Assembly (NCBI GenBank): GCA_007135095.1
Contig: SLJO01000135.1
Coordinates: 1-45,431 of the forward strand
From: Bacteroidales bacterium
GTDB taxonomy: Bacteria > Bacteroidota > Bacteroidia > Bacteroidales > PUMT01
Reading direction: 5' to 3'
DNA: 45,431 bases
The notes under the pieces: generated by a model
The model's database searches: none
What the model was told of the DNA's origin: nothing
Seen by the model: only the letters and a program-made list of their open reading frames with translations
Made by a program: the position numbers and the translations under genes
Shown here: positions 25,802 through 33,957 of the stretch, in pieces
How positions within the stretch are numbered: the stretch's first letter is position 1
Layout of the letters: each line of letters opens with the position of its first letter

Positions 25802-25957
25802 ATGGTTGGTAGTTTAGTTGCAATCAAATTTTATCTTCTGATGCCTTTATTTCCGGATTTATTCCGATTCCGCAGAGGACGGGGCCTTAATATCAAACAA
25901 ATGCAGTTTATTCCACGGAATACCAGCAACATCGGGGCTTACAGAAACAGGAGAAGA

Positions 25958-27115
25958 TTATTCATAGAGCTTGTATATTCCCGAAGAAATATTTTTGATC
26001 GACTGCCCGGTTTCCGATGACAATCTTTTGAGATCATCATATTCAACTTTCATGTTGACCGGTTCACCCTCGTAATATGAAAATTTTGCCTGAACCTCTC
26101 CATAGGGCGTGCTGATGGTTTTTATTTCCCTTTTCAGGATTTCACGTGATTCCTGCCTTATCCTTACTCCTATTGAAGTGGTTTCCCTGAAAATGATCTT
26201 TAAAAGCCGGTCTTTGGCATCAGGGGCAGAAAGAATGGTTAGTTTAATCCCGGGGCGGTTTTTCTTCATCTGAATATTGGTAATGAATACCTCAAGGGCT
26301 CCCTCCCCATACAATCTTTCGATTACATGATCATAAAACTGGGGGTTCATGTCATCTATATTTGTCTCGAGAACATAAACGCTGTCGGCATCCTCTTCAT
26401 GTTTCATCTCACCCAGATACAGCCTCAGCACATTGGGATGCCCGAAATCCTTTGTCCCTGCCCCGTAACCTATTGAATGTGTTATCATTGCAGGCATATC
26501 ACCAAAATCACTGGCAATCGAAGTTATTATTGCCGCTCCGGTGGGCGTTACAAGTTCGCCCCTTGAATCTGTGGAATACGACGGGATGCCTTTAAGTATT
26601 TCTGCAGTTGCAGGGGCCGGGACGGGAAATTTCCCGTGGGAAAATGTAACAAAGCCAGAACCGACATTAAGCCTCGAGCAAAAAACCTTTTCAATACCGA
26701 GTTTTTTAAAGCCCGTTAATGCTGCCACCACATCAACAATGGTGTCAATGGCACCAATTTCATGAAAATGGACCTTATCCAGGGGCATATTGTGAATTTT
26801 TGCTTCAGCCACCGCAATCTTAAGAAAAACTTCCTTGGCCTTCTCTTTTATATCCTGGTCTACAGGAGTATTCTCAACGAGCACGTTGAGGTCCTTTAAA
26901 TGCCGGTGATGCTTCTGCTCCTCAAAAACCACCGAGAACTGTGTTGAGGCGATGTTCTGTTTGACAACTTTCGATGCCCTTATTTCAACCGGACCGAGTC
27001 CCAGTTTCTTTATTTCAGCATCCAGTTCATCAAAATCAAGGCCCGCATCAAGCAGGGATCCCACTATCATATCCCCGCTGATCCCTGAAAAGCAATCAAA
27101 ATAAGCAACTTGCAT
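25958..27115 (-). CDS. larC: Nickel-pincer cofactor biosynthesis protein LarC
   Basis: LarC inserts nickel into pyridinium-3,5-bisthiocarboxylic acid mononucleotide, forming the nickel-pincer nucleotide (NPN). The start AYFDCFSGISGDMIVGSLLDAG is the family signature. The N-terminal part also has HFHEIGAIDTIVDVV, with His and Glu likely to bind metal, and NVGSGFVTFSHGKFPVPAPAT. The C-terminal part has VLETNIDDMNPQFYDHVIERL. In Lactobacillus plantarum LarC is made by a programmed frameshift into LarC1/LarC2; here it is one uninterrupted 385-residue frame. It follows larB by 45 bases and belongs to the nik-lar cassette. Confidence 0.92.
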   Translation of the reverse strand: MQVAYFDCFSGISGDMIVGSLLDAGLDFDELDAEIKKLGLGPVEIRASKVVKQNIASTQFSVVFEEQKHHRHLKDLNVLVENTPVDQDIKEKAKEVFLKIAVAEAKIHNMPLDKVHFHEIGAIDTIVDVVAALTGFKKLGIEKVFCSRLNVGSGFVTFSHGKFPVPAPATAEILKGIPSYSTDSRGELVTPTGAAIITSIASDFGDMPAMITHSIGYGAGTKDFGHPNVLRLYLGEMKHEEDADSVYVLETNIDDMNPQFYDHVIERLYGEGALEVFITNIQMKKNRPGIKLTILSAPDAKDRLLKIIFRETTSIGVRIRQESREILKREIKTISTPYGEVQAKFSYYEGEPVNMKVEYDDLKRLSSETGQSIKNISSGIYKLYE

Positions 27116-27160
27116 AGTAATAGAAATTAATTTGTTTGTCCGTTGCCGGCACCTGAAATA

Positions 27161-27910
27161 TTATTTGTTTATCATGGAGGCAAAATACGCCGCCCCGAAT
27201 CCGTTGTCTATGTTTACCACAGTTACTCCCGGCGCACATGAAGTCAGCATTGTCAGCAAAGGACCCACCCCCTGGAAGCTGGCGCCATAACCTACCGAAG
27301 TGGGAACGGCGATCACGGGCTTATCAACCAGTCCGCCGACCACCGAAGGCAGGGCACCATCCATTCCGGCCACAACGATCAGCACATTTGCATCATCTAT
27401 TTTCTTTTTGTTATTAAGGAGCCGGTGCAGCCCGGCAACTCCCACATCATATAATTTTTCCACATGGTTGCCCATAAAGGAGGCTGTTTCAACCGCCTCC
27501 TCAGCAACCGGTATATCTGAGGTGCCTGCGCAGAGGACAAGTATATGGGAGGATTTATCAATTTCCACGGATTCCTCTTCCTTTTTAACGGTAATGGTAC
27601 GTGCAGGTTCATTATACCTGGCAATGGGAAGTACCGATTTGACAGCAGCATACATCTCCGGGGTTGCCCTCGTGGCAAGCACCATATTCTGCCTGGAGAG
27701 GTGAAGCACAATGCTTTTCACCTGGTCAACGGTTTTATTCTGGCAAAATACTACTTCCGGGTATCCCCGGCGAAGGGTTCTGTGGTGGTCAAGCTTTGCA
27801 AAACCCAGGTCTTCGAAGGGAAGATTTTCAAGTCTGAGAAGTGCGTCATCGATGCTTATTTGCTGATTTTGCAAGCTTTCCAAAAGCTCTTTTATTTTAT
27901 CTCTTTGCAT
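27161..27910 (-). CDS. larB: Nickel-pincer cofactor biosynthesis protein LarB
   Basis: LarB carboxylates nicotinic acid adenine dinucleotide and releases AMP, the first step toward the nickel-pincer cofactor. It is an AIR-carboxylase-like (PurE-like) protein. The helical N-terminus is followed by FAKLDHHRTLRRGYPEVVFCQNKT. The C-terminal PurE-like half has LVLCAGTSDIPVAEEAVETA, VVAGMDGALPSVVGGLVDKPVIAVPTSVGYG and NIDNGFGAAYFA. The length (249) is normal. Its first 14 bases overlap the end of larE, indicating translational coupling; larC follows. Confidence 0.93.
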   Translation of the reverse strand: MQRDKIKELLESLQNQQISIDDALLRLENLPFEDLGFAKLDHHRTLRRGYPEVVFCQNKTVDQVKSIVLHLSRQNMVLATRATPEMYAAVKSVLPIARYNEPARTITVKKEEESVEIDKSSHILVLCAGTSDIPVAEEAVETASFMGNHVEKLYDVGVAGLHRLLNNKKKIDDANVLIVVAGMDGALPSVVGGLVDKPVIAVPTSVGYGASFQGVGPLLTMLTSCAPGVTVVNIDNGFGAAYFASMINK

Positions 27911-28712
27911 TGATATTGATTAGTTTGTTTAGTGATCCGCTTTCAAATTCCTTTACCTCGGTAATGTTAAATCCCAACTGGTTAAATTTTGCACAGATTT
28001 CCCCGAGTTTTAACTTTGCCGTATCCATATACAGGGGATTAACCTCGAGAACCGCCTTATCGCCGAAATGGCGTACCCGGAGTTCCCTGATACCCAATGA
28101 TTTTACAAATTCTTCTGCTTCCTCAACCTGGGCCAGCTTTTCACGGGTCACAGAGTTGCCGTAGGGAATGCGTGATGCAAGGCAGGGACTGGCAGGCTTG
28201 TCCCATACCTTAAGCTCAAGATGCTTGGCTATCAGGCGGATATCATCCTTTGTCAACCGGGCATCCCTGAGGGGACTAACAACCTGATGCTCCTCGGCGG
28301 CCACCAGTCCGGGACGGTAGTCACCCAGATCATCCAGGTTGGTGCCATTGGCAATAAACCTTACGCCCTCCTCTTTCGCTACCTGTTTGGTATCCTGGTA
28401 TAATTCAGTTTTACAGAAATAACAGCGGTCGTTGGGATTCTGTGCATAGTTTTCATTATCGAGTTCACCAGTGGTGATAACCTTCAACCGGGCACCGGTA
28501 TCCCTGGCAAACTGTATGGCAGCGTTAAGCTCACTCCGGGGTATGGAGGGAGAATCGGAGATGACAGCAAGTACTTTGTCTCCAAGAACCTGACAGGCTA
28601 CCGTCAGCAGCAATGCACTATCCAGTCCGCCGGAATACGCAATAATAAGGCTATCATATTTTGATATCTCAGATTTCAGTGCATTCAATTTTTGTTCAGC
28701 TATATCCATCAT
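27897..28712 (-). CDS. larE: ATP-dependent sulfur transferase LarE
   Basis: LarE adds sulfur to the pyridinium dicarboxylate intermediate of NPN. It has the PP-loop YSGGLDSA (26-33) for ATP, NPNDRCYFCKTELY with Cys97 and Cys100, and KPASPCLASRIPYG with Cys177. Cys177 aligns with Cys176 of L. plantarum LarE, the residue that gives up its own sulfur. Other LarE types hold a [4Fe-4S] cluster instead; the extra CxxC here leaves that choice open. The length is 271. The gene follows nikO by 35 bases and overlaps larB by 14, and a second in-frame ATG is one codon later. Confidence 0.93.
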   Translation of the reverse strand: MMDIAEQKLNALKSEISKYDSLIIAYSGGLDSALLLTVACQVLGDKVLAVISDSPSIPRSELNAAIQFARDTGARLKVITTGELDNENYAQNPNDRCYFCKTELYQDTKQVAKEEGVRFIANGTNLDDLGDYRPGLVAAEEHQVVSPLRDARLTKDDIRLIAKHLELKVWDKPASPCLASRIPYGNSVTREKLAQVEEAEEFVKSLGIRELRVRHFGDKAVLEVNPLYMDTAKLKLGEICAKFNQLGFNITEVKEFESGSLNKLININAKR

Positions 28713-28747
28713 TTTTCGGGATTATGGTTAGGAATTTATTTTGTTTT

Positions 28748-29494
28748 TCAATTAAAATACTCATGGTAAATGTTCCGGTAAAAGCTAAGGTCCATGCCAC
28801 TGGAGCGCATGAGTGCCTTATCCTTTATAATTTCTGCAACCGGACCGGCGGCCATTATTTCGCCTTTATTGAGCACTGCTATCCGTTCGCAGCAGGAGAG
28901 CAGAGGCAGGAAAGACTGCGACACAATAACCAGGGTGGCTTCAAAGCCGTTTATCAGGTTTATCAGTTGCATCACCATTTCCGGGTCAAGACTTGAAAAA
29001 GGCTCATCAAAAGCAATCACTTCGGGACTGATGGCGAGTACCGTTGCCAGGGCAACCCGTTTTCGTTCACCAAGTGATAAATGATGTGATACCAACTTTT
29101 CAAAGCCGACGAGGTTCATGGCTTTAAGCGCATTCTGAACTCTCCGGGCAACCTCCTCACTGCTGAAACCGAAATTAAGGGGCCCGAAGGCGATATCTTC
29201 TTCAACCGTTGGGTTGAATAACTGGTCGTCGGGATTTTGAAAGACCAGCCCCACCATCTTTCGGATGCCGGGAAGCGTTTTTTTCTCAACCCTAATGCCG
29301 CCAATCTCCACCTGCCCCTGTTGGGCAACTAAAATACCATTGAGATGCAGAAGCAGGGTAGATTTTCCCGAACCTGAAGGACCAATTATACCAAACTTTT
29401 CGCCGGGGTTTATTTCCACCGATACATTTTTCAATACCGGTTTATCCGGGATGTATGAAAAGTTAAGGTTTTTTATCTGTATACCGGCAGGCAT
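28748..29494 (-). CDS. nikO: ECF-type nickel/cobalt transporter, ATP-binding subunit (NikO/CbiO)
   Basis: The energising ATPase of an energy-coupling-factor transporter. It has Walker A GPSGSGKSTLLLHLNG, the Q-loop VFQNPDDQLFNPTVEEDIAFGP (typical of CbiO/NikO/EcfA), the ABC signature LSLGERKRVALATVLAI and Walker B VIAFDEPFSSLD. It has 248 residues, one copy only, so it probably works as a homodimer. It follows nikQ by 12 bases. Nickel rather than cobalt is inferred because it is in the same cluster as larB, larC and larE. Confidence 0.88.
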   Translation of the reverse strand: MPAGIQIKNLNFSYIPDKPVLKNVSVEINPGEKFGIIGPSGSGKSTLLLHLNGILVAQQGQVEIGGIRVEKKTLPGIRKMVGLVFQNPDDQLFNPTVEEDIAFGPLNFGFSSEEVARRVQNALKAMNLVGFEKLVSHHLSLGERKRVALATVLAISPEVIAFDEPFSSLDPEMVMQLINLINGFEATLVIVSQSFLPLLSCCERIAVLNKGEIMAAGPVAEIIKDKALMRSSGMDLSFYRNIYHEYFN

Positions 29495-29506
29495 AATTAG
29501 TCTTAA

Positions 29507-30280
29507 TTAAAATATAAAACAATAGATATCTGAATTTGTTAAACGGATTGCCAAAAGTATAAAAATAAAAATTACAGGGAAAATAAAATCCTTTCCCTTC
29601 AGCGGAAATTTTTGCATAACCGGGAATTCACCGGTAAAACCCCTTGACAGCATCGAGTTATAGATTATTTGGGAGCGATCCATGCTCCGCAGAAAAATCA
29701 TCGCCGACTGGTTTCCATAAACCTTGAATTTACTCATATTCAGCCTTCCGGGAGTCCGGCTGTCCCTTGCCATGGTTGTTCGCATTGCCTCATCGGTGAG
29801 AATAAAGATGTACCGGTACATAAGTGCAGAAATAATGCCAAGGAGCCTGGGCATTTTTAATTTCCGCAGTGCCATCAACAGGTTGTGAAATTTTTCAGTA
29901 GATATAAGAAGGGTCAACAATATTATTGAACTAAAAGCTTTTAAGACAATTGTCAGCGCTGACCGGTATTCCTCCTGGTAAGCGGAAAATCCCTGGAAAT
30001 CGCCGGAAAGCATTGCAGATAGGGGAAAAAAAATAGCCGATATCAGAATAAAGGGAGAAACAATCAGGCAACGGCTAAAAACAAAGCGTGGGGGAATCCG
30101 GCTTATTAGCAGTAAGCCGGCTATAATCAGGCTGTAGAAAATGAAAGGACATACCACTCCCCTGGGCTCCGACACTATAATGAAAATAAAGGAGAATGCG
30201 CCTGCCAGCTTAATACGCGGATCCAGCCTGTGAAGGGGTGATTCCAGATTACCGTATTTATCTATGAATGAATGTTTCAA
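29507..30280 (-). CDS. nikQ: ECF-type nickel transporter, transmembrane subunit (NikQ/CbiQ)
   Basis: The T component that couples the ATPase to the substrate-binding subunit. A 257-residue membrane protein with about 5-6 hydrophobic segments. HSFIDKYGNLESPLHRLDPRIKLAGAF is the standard CbiQ start. The coupling-helix motif MARDSRTPGRLNMS and the later MLSRGFTGEF match the Ala-Arg-Gly-type signatures of T components. The start overlaps the end of the NikL-like gene by four bases (ATGA). Confidence 0.86.
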   Translation of the reverse strand: MKHSFIDKYGNLESPLHRLDPRIKLAGAFSFIFIIVSEPRGVVCPFIFYSLIIAGLLLISRIPPRFVFSRCLIVSPFILISAIFFPLSAMLSGDFQGFSAYQEEYRSALTIVLKAFSSIILLTLLISTEKFHNLLMALRKLKMPRLLGIISALMYRYIFILTDEAMRTTMARDSRTPGRLNMSKFKVYGNQSAMIFLRSMDRSQIIYNSMLSRGFTGEFPVMQKFPLKGKDFIFPVIFIFILLAIRLTNSDIYCFIF

Positions 30281-30795
30281 TTGCCCTTTATTATCTTTTT
30301 CAGTTCCTGGTTGGCTTTTACAGCATATATAATGCCTGTGATCCCGAAAATAAGCGCAAGTCCGAGAAGTACCCTGTACCCGAGCGGGAAATGACGCGGT
30401 TCCTGAACAGCTGGTGTTTCATGTAACCTTTCCTGCATGGTATCACCGGGCAATACCGCAGGTTCGTCATTTGCAAGGAATCCGCCCGTTATACTCACTA
30501 TAATTTTATCAGCATGTCCCATGCCGTCATCAACTGTTAATGTCCAGTTACCTGCAGTCACCGGGAGGAAAGCAAAATAACCATCCCTGTCAGTGCGGCC
30601 ACTCTGGTAGGGTGTTTCTTCCCCGGGGGCATAGACCCTTACGGTGGCATCAGCAAGAGGAGCAGTCCTTGAAAAATAAGCCCTCACGGTTACTGCCGGA
30701 GAATGGAAACCGGTTTCAAAGTGGATACCATGGGCTGCAATACCGGAACTAATGGAGAAGAGGAACAGGCAGAGCAGGGGAATCAGTTTTTTCAT
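30277..30795 (-). CDS. NikL-like accessory subunit of the nickel ECF transporter
   Basis: A 172-residue membrane-anchored exported protein. It has a signal peptide (MKKLIPLLCLFLFSISSGIAAHG), an Ig-like beta domain (VTVRAYFSRTAPLADATVRVYAPG, then GRTDRDGYFAFLP, and WTLTVDDGMGHAD) and a C-terminal transmembrane helix near residues 140-160. The His near the mature N-terminus (AAHGIHF) and GMGH are plausible metal-binding points. In nickel ECF systems NikL/NikN proteins sit beside NikM and assist uptake. The start at 30795 is preferred over 30822. It follows nikM by 61 bases and overlaps nikQ by four. Confidence 0.72.
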   Translation of the reverse strand: MKKLIPLLCLFLFSISSGIAAHGIHFETGFHSPAVTVRAYFSRTAPLADATVRVYAPGEETPYQSGRTDRDGYFAFLPVTAGNWTLTVDDGMGHADKIIVSITGGFLANDEPAVLPGDTMQERLHETPAVQEPRHFPLGYRVLLGLALIFGITGIIYAVKANQELKKIIKGN

Positions 30796-30856
30796 CGTTT
30801 TGAGTATTTGGTTAATCCTCATGGATTTATAATTTTTATGGTAAATTGAATCAATT

Positions 30857-31432
30857 TCAGGTCAGTAATTCCGGCTTGACTTTCTGCATGAACCTGACCG
30901 CAGAAAATGAAATAGCGCCTTCAATAACAGCTACAACCAGGTAAACAGAGAATAAGTACAGAATTCCCCTTCCATAACCTGAAAGCTGGAATTCAACGGA
31001 CATTAATAAAACCGGTATCAGGACGCCCAGCAAACCTGCAAGAACTGCCCTTACCGGATCGGGCAGGATTTTCATCCGCCACGCCATCCAGGCTGCAAAA
31101 GCACCGGCTCCCATATTCAATGAATTGATGCCAACTGAAAAAAGTCCGCCATGCTGAAAAATAAGCGACTGAAAAAGGACGGCGGTGAAAACTGCCGGAA
31201 AAGCCCGCTTTCCCAGAATTATGCCTGCAATTCCGAATAAGCCCAGGTGCACGGAAGTGCCTGCCATGGGAAAATGTATCAATGAGGCAATAAATAATGC
31301 AGCGCCCATCATTCCCATCTTAGGGATCTCCTGTACAGAAGTATTTTTCCCCGAAACATAAATCAACCCAACCGAAACAACATTGGCAACAATACTTATG
31401 TTGGCATCTATAATACCATCGGATATATGCAT
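30857..31432 (-). CDS. nikM: ECF-type nickel transporter, substrate-binding subunit (NikM/CbiM)
   Basis: The S component that binds the metal. A 191-residue membrane protein with about six helices. It begins MHISDGIIDANIS; in NikM and CbiM the mature Met1-His2 N-terminus itself binds the metal, so the ATG at 31432 is more likely than 31441, which would add three residues before it. Further family features include a conserved His in LIHFPMAGTSVHLGLFGIAGIILGKRA. It is the first gene of the nik-lar cassette, with a -7 box about 67 bases upstream, divergent from mnmE. Confidence 0.86.
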   Translation of the reverse strand: MHISDGIIDANISIVANVVSVGLIYVSGKNTSVQEIPKMGMMGAALFIASLIHFPMAGTSVHLGLFGIAGIILGKRAFPAVFTAVLFQSLIFQHGGLFSVGINSLNMGAGAFAAWMAWRMKILPDPVRAVLAGLLGVLIPVLLMSVEFQLSGYGRGILYLFSVYLVVAVIEGAISFSAVRFMQKVKPELLT

Positions 31433-31498
31433 GTGCAGCACTAATAAATTCGGGTAAAAAAATCAGTCCGGAATGCAAACGATTCATTGCAATAGCTG

Positions 31499-31506
31499 CA
31501 AATATA
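31499..31506 (-). promoter_or_regulatory. -7 promoter box of the nik-lar operon
   Basis: TATATTTG on the minus strand matches TAnnTTTG, giving a leader of about 60 bases. The -33 element is not obvious at the normal distance. No NikR-type operator or cobalamin or NiCo riboswitch core was recognised between here and nikM. Confidence 0.45.
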
Positions 31507-31631
31507 AATATTTTATTGTTGTTCACCATTCATCAATCTCCCTCAACACCGGGAGCAGGAGCCGGAATCTATGAATAGCGTTTCATTAGCCAGCGATAAA
31601 GCGGGCATTACCTTAACTGATTAAAATAAGT

Positions 31632-31639
31632 TAATTTTG
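31632..31639 (+). promoter_or_regulatory. -7 promoter box of mnmE
   Basis: TAATTTTG matches TAnnTTTG, 20 bases before the mnmE ATG at 31660. No exact TTG at the -33 position. Confidence 0.45.
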
Positions 31640-31659
31640 TATGATTTAATTACACAACA

Positions 31660-33150
31660 ATGATACAGGGATCAACCATTGCTGCTATTGCAACACCACC
31701 GGGTAAGGGCGCTATTGCAGTCATTCGCGTAAGCGGGGAAGATGCATTTTCCATTTGCGGACAAATATTCAGGCCTGCAGTCAAGGGGATGGAGCTATCG
31801 GGGCAGCCGGGCAACACTGTACATTATGGAAAAATCTTCGATAACGGAAATATTATTGACGAAATCCTGCTTTCCATATTCAGATCGCCCCATTCCTATA
31901 CCGGGGAAGACCTCATTGAGATATCCTGTCACGGCTCTGTTTACGTCCAGCAAAAAATACTTCAGCTTATCCTTGACCGGGGTGCGGAGCCGGCAAAACC
32001 AGGGGAGTTTACCCGGAGAGCCTTTCTCAATGGCAAAATGGACCTCTCACAGGCTGAGGCCGTAGCAGACCTGATAGCCTCCGAATCGGCCGCATTCCAT
32101 AAAGTAGTGATGCAGCAGATGCGGGGAGGATTTTCAGGGGAAATAAAAACTCTCCGAAGCCGGCTGCTGGAATTTATTTCACTCGTTGAACTGGAACTGG
32201 ACTTCAGTGAAGAGGATGTTCAATTTGCCGATCGAAACGAGCTCAGGGAACTCCTGGAAAAAATAGCCGGCATGCTTGAATCGCTGACCGGCTCCTTTGC
32301 ATTGGGTAACGCCCTGAAAAACGGCATTCCCGTGGTCATCGCAGGTAAACCTAATGTCGGCAAATCTACCCTCCTCAACTTGCTTTTAAAGGAAGAAAAA
32401 GCGCTGGTATCGGAAATACCCGGAACAACAAGAGATTCAATTGAAGATGTAATCCATCTCGAAGGAATAAGCTTCCGTTTCATTGATACGGCAGGAATTC
32501 GGGAAACTGCTGATAAAATTGAGATAATGGGCATAGAAAGGACCATGGAAAAAATCCGGCAGGCAGGTATTATACTCTTCATGGCCGAAGCCGGCGATAC
32601 AAGGGAGCATATCAACCACCTCCTTGAAAGTCTGCGGAACAAGCCGGAATTTGAAGGTAAGAGGATCATTCTGCTTCTGAACAAGTCCGATCTGCTGCCC
32701 GGTCATCCTCAAACCGTACCGGAGGAAAATTCAGCCCCGGCCAGTGAAGCTGTCACTTCCCGAACAGGCCCCCTGCCCGGAGCTTCAGGAAAACATACGG
32801 GCATAATGAAGCATTTCCCTTCCCTGGATGAAAAGGACCATGTGCTCAATATCTCGGCGAAAACCAGCAGCGGCCTTGAAGAGCTGAAAAGGCTCCTGGT
32901 GTCAATCGTGCAGCAGGACAATTCAGGTGAGGGCGATATTGTAGTTACCAATATCCGCCATTACCATGCCCTTAAAAATGCCCATGAAGCTGTTATACGT
33001 GCATCAGCAGGCCTTGAAAACCAGCTGCCCGGCGACCTGCTTGCCATGGACATAAGGGAAGTGCTGCATTACCTAGGCGAGATAACCGGTGAGATCACCA
33101 CTGACGAAATACTCGGTAACATCTTCAGGAACTTTTGTATCGGAAAGTAA
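31660..33150 (+). CDS. mnmE: tRNA uridine-5-carboxymethylaminomethyl modification GTPase
   Basis: MnmE, with MnmG, modifies the wobble uridine of certain tRNAs. Its N-terminal folate-binding domain begins TIAAIATPPGKGAIAVIRVSG. The G domain has GKPNVGKST (G1, 229-237), DTAGIRET (G3, 276-283), NKSD (G4, 341-344) and SAK (G5, 399-401). The end is FRNFCIGK, with the essential C-terminal Cys. The protein is 496 residues, about 35-40 longer than usual. The extra residues (about 349-394) lie between G4 and G5 and are rich in Pro, Ser, Glu and Gly. It diverges from the nik-lar operon. Confidence 0.95.
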   Translation: MIQGSTIAAIATPPGKGAIAVIRVSGEDAFSICGQIFRPAVKGMELSGQPGNTVHYGKIFDNGNIIDEILLSIFRSPHSYTGEDLIEISCHGSVYVQQKILQLILDRGAEPAKPGEFTRRAFLNGKMDLSQAEAVADLIASESAAFHKVVMQQMRGGFSGEIKTLRSRLLEFISLVELELDFSEEDVQFADRNELRELLEKIAGMLESLTGSFALGNALKNGIPVVIAGKPNVGKSTLLNLLLKEEKALVSEIPGTTRDSIEDVIHLEGISFRFIDTAGIRETADKIEIMGIERTMEKIRQAGIILFMAEAGDTREHINHLLESLRNKPEFEGKRIILLLNKSDLLPGHPQTVPEENSAPASEAVTSRTGPLPGASGKHTGIMKHFPSLDEKDHVLNISAKTSSGLEELKRLLVSIVQQDNSGEGDIVVTNIRHYHALKNAHEAVIRASAGLENQLPGDLLAMDIREVLHYLGEITGEITTDEILGNIFRNFCIGK

Positions 33151-33314
33151 CTGATCACATTCAGAATGATAGCTGCCGGACAACCGGTTATTCCAGGTGA
33201 TTAATGTTTTCTGAAAATTATCGTATGTTTACAATACTGGAATTAGTAATTCCCGGCTCAACTATAACATTTGTTGTTCATGTTTTCACAACTGTAACTT
33301 CTAAAACAGAAAAA

Positions 33315-33917
33315 ATGAGACTTCTCTTAATTCCCGCGCTTTCACTGCTTTTTGTGATGGCCTGCACTCCATCCCAAAAAGAGTCAGGGCAGGCCCATGT
33401 TCAGCATCACCATGTTGAGCATAAACAGGAGGCTGATGCAGATGCTGCTCCGGCTGCTGCTGTGGTTTCAACGGATCAGCCGATCCAGGAGCAGACAGGC
33501 TCAGCCGTACTGCTGAACCCTCCCCACGGGCAACCGGGACACCTGTGTGAAATTCCGGTTGGAAGTCCCTTGCCAACAGCCGGCCCGGCAACCATAGTAG
33601 CTGATAATCCGGCTGTATCTTCGGCTGGAAATATGGTTTCATCACAGTCACTAACTGCGCAAACCGGTTCAGCCGTACTGCTGAACCCTCCCCACGGGCA
33701 ACCGGGACACCTGTGTGAAATTCCGGTTGGCAGTCCCTTGCCAACAGCCGGCCCGGCAACCAGATTAAGTGATAATCCAACTGCTCCTACCATAGAAAAT
33801 GCAGCACGCCTGTATCCCCGACGGGTGCAGAGGACTTCCTCAACACCACGCCTGAACCCTCCCCACGGACAACCGGGCCACCGCTGTGAAATTCCGGTAG
33901 GAAGTCCGCTGAATTGA
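33315..33917 (+). CDS. His-rich lipoprotein with three NPPHGQPGHxCEIPVGSPL repeats
   Basis: A 200-residue predicted lipoprotein. From ATG at 33315 the signal is MRLLLIPALSLLFVMAC, with lipobox FVMA-C. A His-rich segment follows (AHVQHHHVEHK), then an Ala/Asp-rich spacer. The body has three copies of LNPPHGQPGHxCEIPVGSPL: two within a larger repeat that includes SAVL before and PTAGPAT after, and one as the very C-terminus, ending in PLN. Each copy has two His and one Cys in a fixed spacing (H-x4-H-x-C), suggesting metal or heme binding. Similar tails occur in Bacteroidota hypothetical proteins, but I know no assigned function. An open frame to 33204 exists, but ATG at 33315 gives the signal. 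DUF1456 follows by 40 bases. Confidence 0.7.
   Translation: MRLLLIPALSLLFVMACTPSQKESGQAHVQHHHVEHKQEADADAAPAAAVVSTDQPIQEQTGSAVLLNPPHGQPGHLCEIPVGSPLPTAGPATIVADNPAVSSAGNMVSSQSLTAQTGSAVLLNPPHGQPGHLCEIPVGSPLPTAGPATRLSDNPTAPTIENAARLYPRRVQRTSSTPRLNPPHGQPGHRCEIPVGSPLN
33501..33762 (+). repeat. 94-bp direct repeat within the lipoprotein gene
   Basis: 33501-33594 and 33669-33762 (168 bases apart) differ at one visible position (GGAAG versus GGCAG). They encode two full copies of the repeat unit. A shorter, more divergent third copy lies at about 33850-33912. Near identity at the DNA level suggests recent duplication. Confidence 0.9.
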
Positions 33918-33957
33918 ACTTCTCTCTGGCAGTAAGGAATTAGAAAGCCGGCAAAAT

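Noticed and set aside
31320-31529. 69-codon frame with hydrophobic start overlapping nikM
   Set aside because: It shares DNA with the nikM start in another frame. The nikM N-terminus is strongly conserved, so this is chance.
31433-31659. NiCo or cobalamin riboswitch or NikR operator upstream of nikM
   Set aside because: The conserved cores of both riboswitches and a GTATGA-type NikR repeat were looked for by eye and not found.
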